A stretch of 5,035 nucleotides of DNA from Deltaproteobacteria bacterium (GTDB lineage Bacteria; SAR324; JACQKK01). A model generated the notes under the pieces. The model had not been told where the DNA came from. It saw only the letters and a list, made by a program, of their open reading frames with translations, and ran no database searches. The DNA is taken from NCBI GenBank assembly GCA_029879595.1, contig JAOUPZ010000238.1:1-5035 (forward strand). The letters are read 5' to 3'. How positions within the stretch are numbered: position 1 is the first letter of the stretch; every line of letters begins with the position of its first letter. A program made the translations under genes and the position numbers. Of the stretch, positions 4,941-5,035 are shown piece by piece.

Positions 4941-5035
4941 TTGCCGATGGGGAAAATGGAAGATAACGGTTATATCTGGATGATCGACAGGAGAGTCCTG
5001 GAGTATATCCGATTCCAAGAATTCAGCTGGCTGGA
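4941..5035 (+). CDS. Start of an unidentified gene, cut by the window edge
   Basis: A frame is open from just after a TAA at 4938-4940 to the window end. Possible starts are TTG 4941, ATG 4947, ATG 4956 and ATG 4980. It reads MGKMEDNGYIWMIDRRVLEY and continues with an aromatic-rich segment. A perfect AGGAGG (4920-4925) lies 15 bases before the TTG and 21 before the first ATG, farther than ideal. The 33-base gap after the mazG stop suggests an operon position. About 30 codons are too few to identify a family, and the start is undecided. Confidence 0.4.
   Translation, partial: MPMGKMEDNGYIWMIDRRVLEYIRFQEFSWL

Overview
The window looks like an ordinary chromosomal stretch of a moderately GC-rich bacterium. 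It holds four well-recognised housekeeping genes on the + strand and one small regulator gene on the - strand. FabI has the HSxAFA form of its substrate loop, DapB is the short 244-residue type, and QueF is the single-domain type. This mix would fit an anaerobic Gram-negative of the Desulfobacterota type or a Gram-positive relative. That is a weak inference from protein character only; nothing here fixes the taxon.

Left part (1 to about 1130) belongs to the - strand. A 127-residue protein with an N-terminal helix-turn-helix and a C-terminal AbrB/SpoVT-like domain lies at 555-938. Downstream of it are a probable decayed reading frame (137-447), whose frame appears broken by an exact 14-bp tandem duplication, and an intrinsic terminator (79-100). 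Upstream of the regulator is the most interesting stretch: a good sigma-70 promoter (TTGACA, 17 bp, TAGAAT, at 1096-1124). Its transcript would begin at a stem-loop and carry a second inverted repeat that overlaps the first, a possible 16-codon leader ORF, and a TGACAG-N6-CTGTCA palindrome on a second -35-like box.

Middle part (about 1125 to 1631) is a gene-free stretch, AT-rich on the left and more structured on the right. It ends in a candidate promoter and leader for fabI.

Right part (1632-5035) carries fabI (enoyl-ACP reductase, fatty acid elongation), queF (preQ0 reductase, queuosine synthesis), dapB (dihydrodipicolinate-pathway reductase, lysine and cell-wall diaminopimelate) and mazG (NTP pyrophosphohydrolase). 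The gaps are 86 to 149 bp and most contain GC-rich hairpins. Co-transcription is possible but not shown. The genes share no single pathway; they look like a loose housekeeping cluster. mazG is longer than usual: a Lys/Pro/Asn-rich insertion lies in its second catalytic half, and base composition drops there. A truncated reading frame begins near the right edge.

I found no convincing new multi-gene system. The best leads are the regulator's layered leader, its broken downstream partner, and the MazG insertion.
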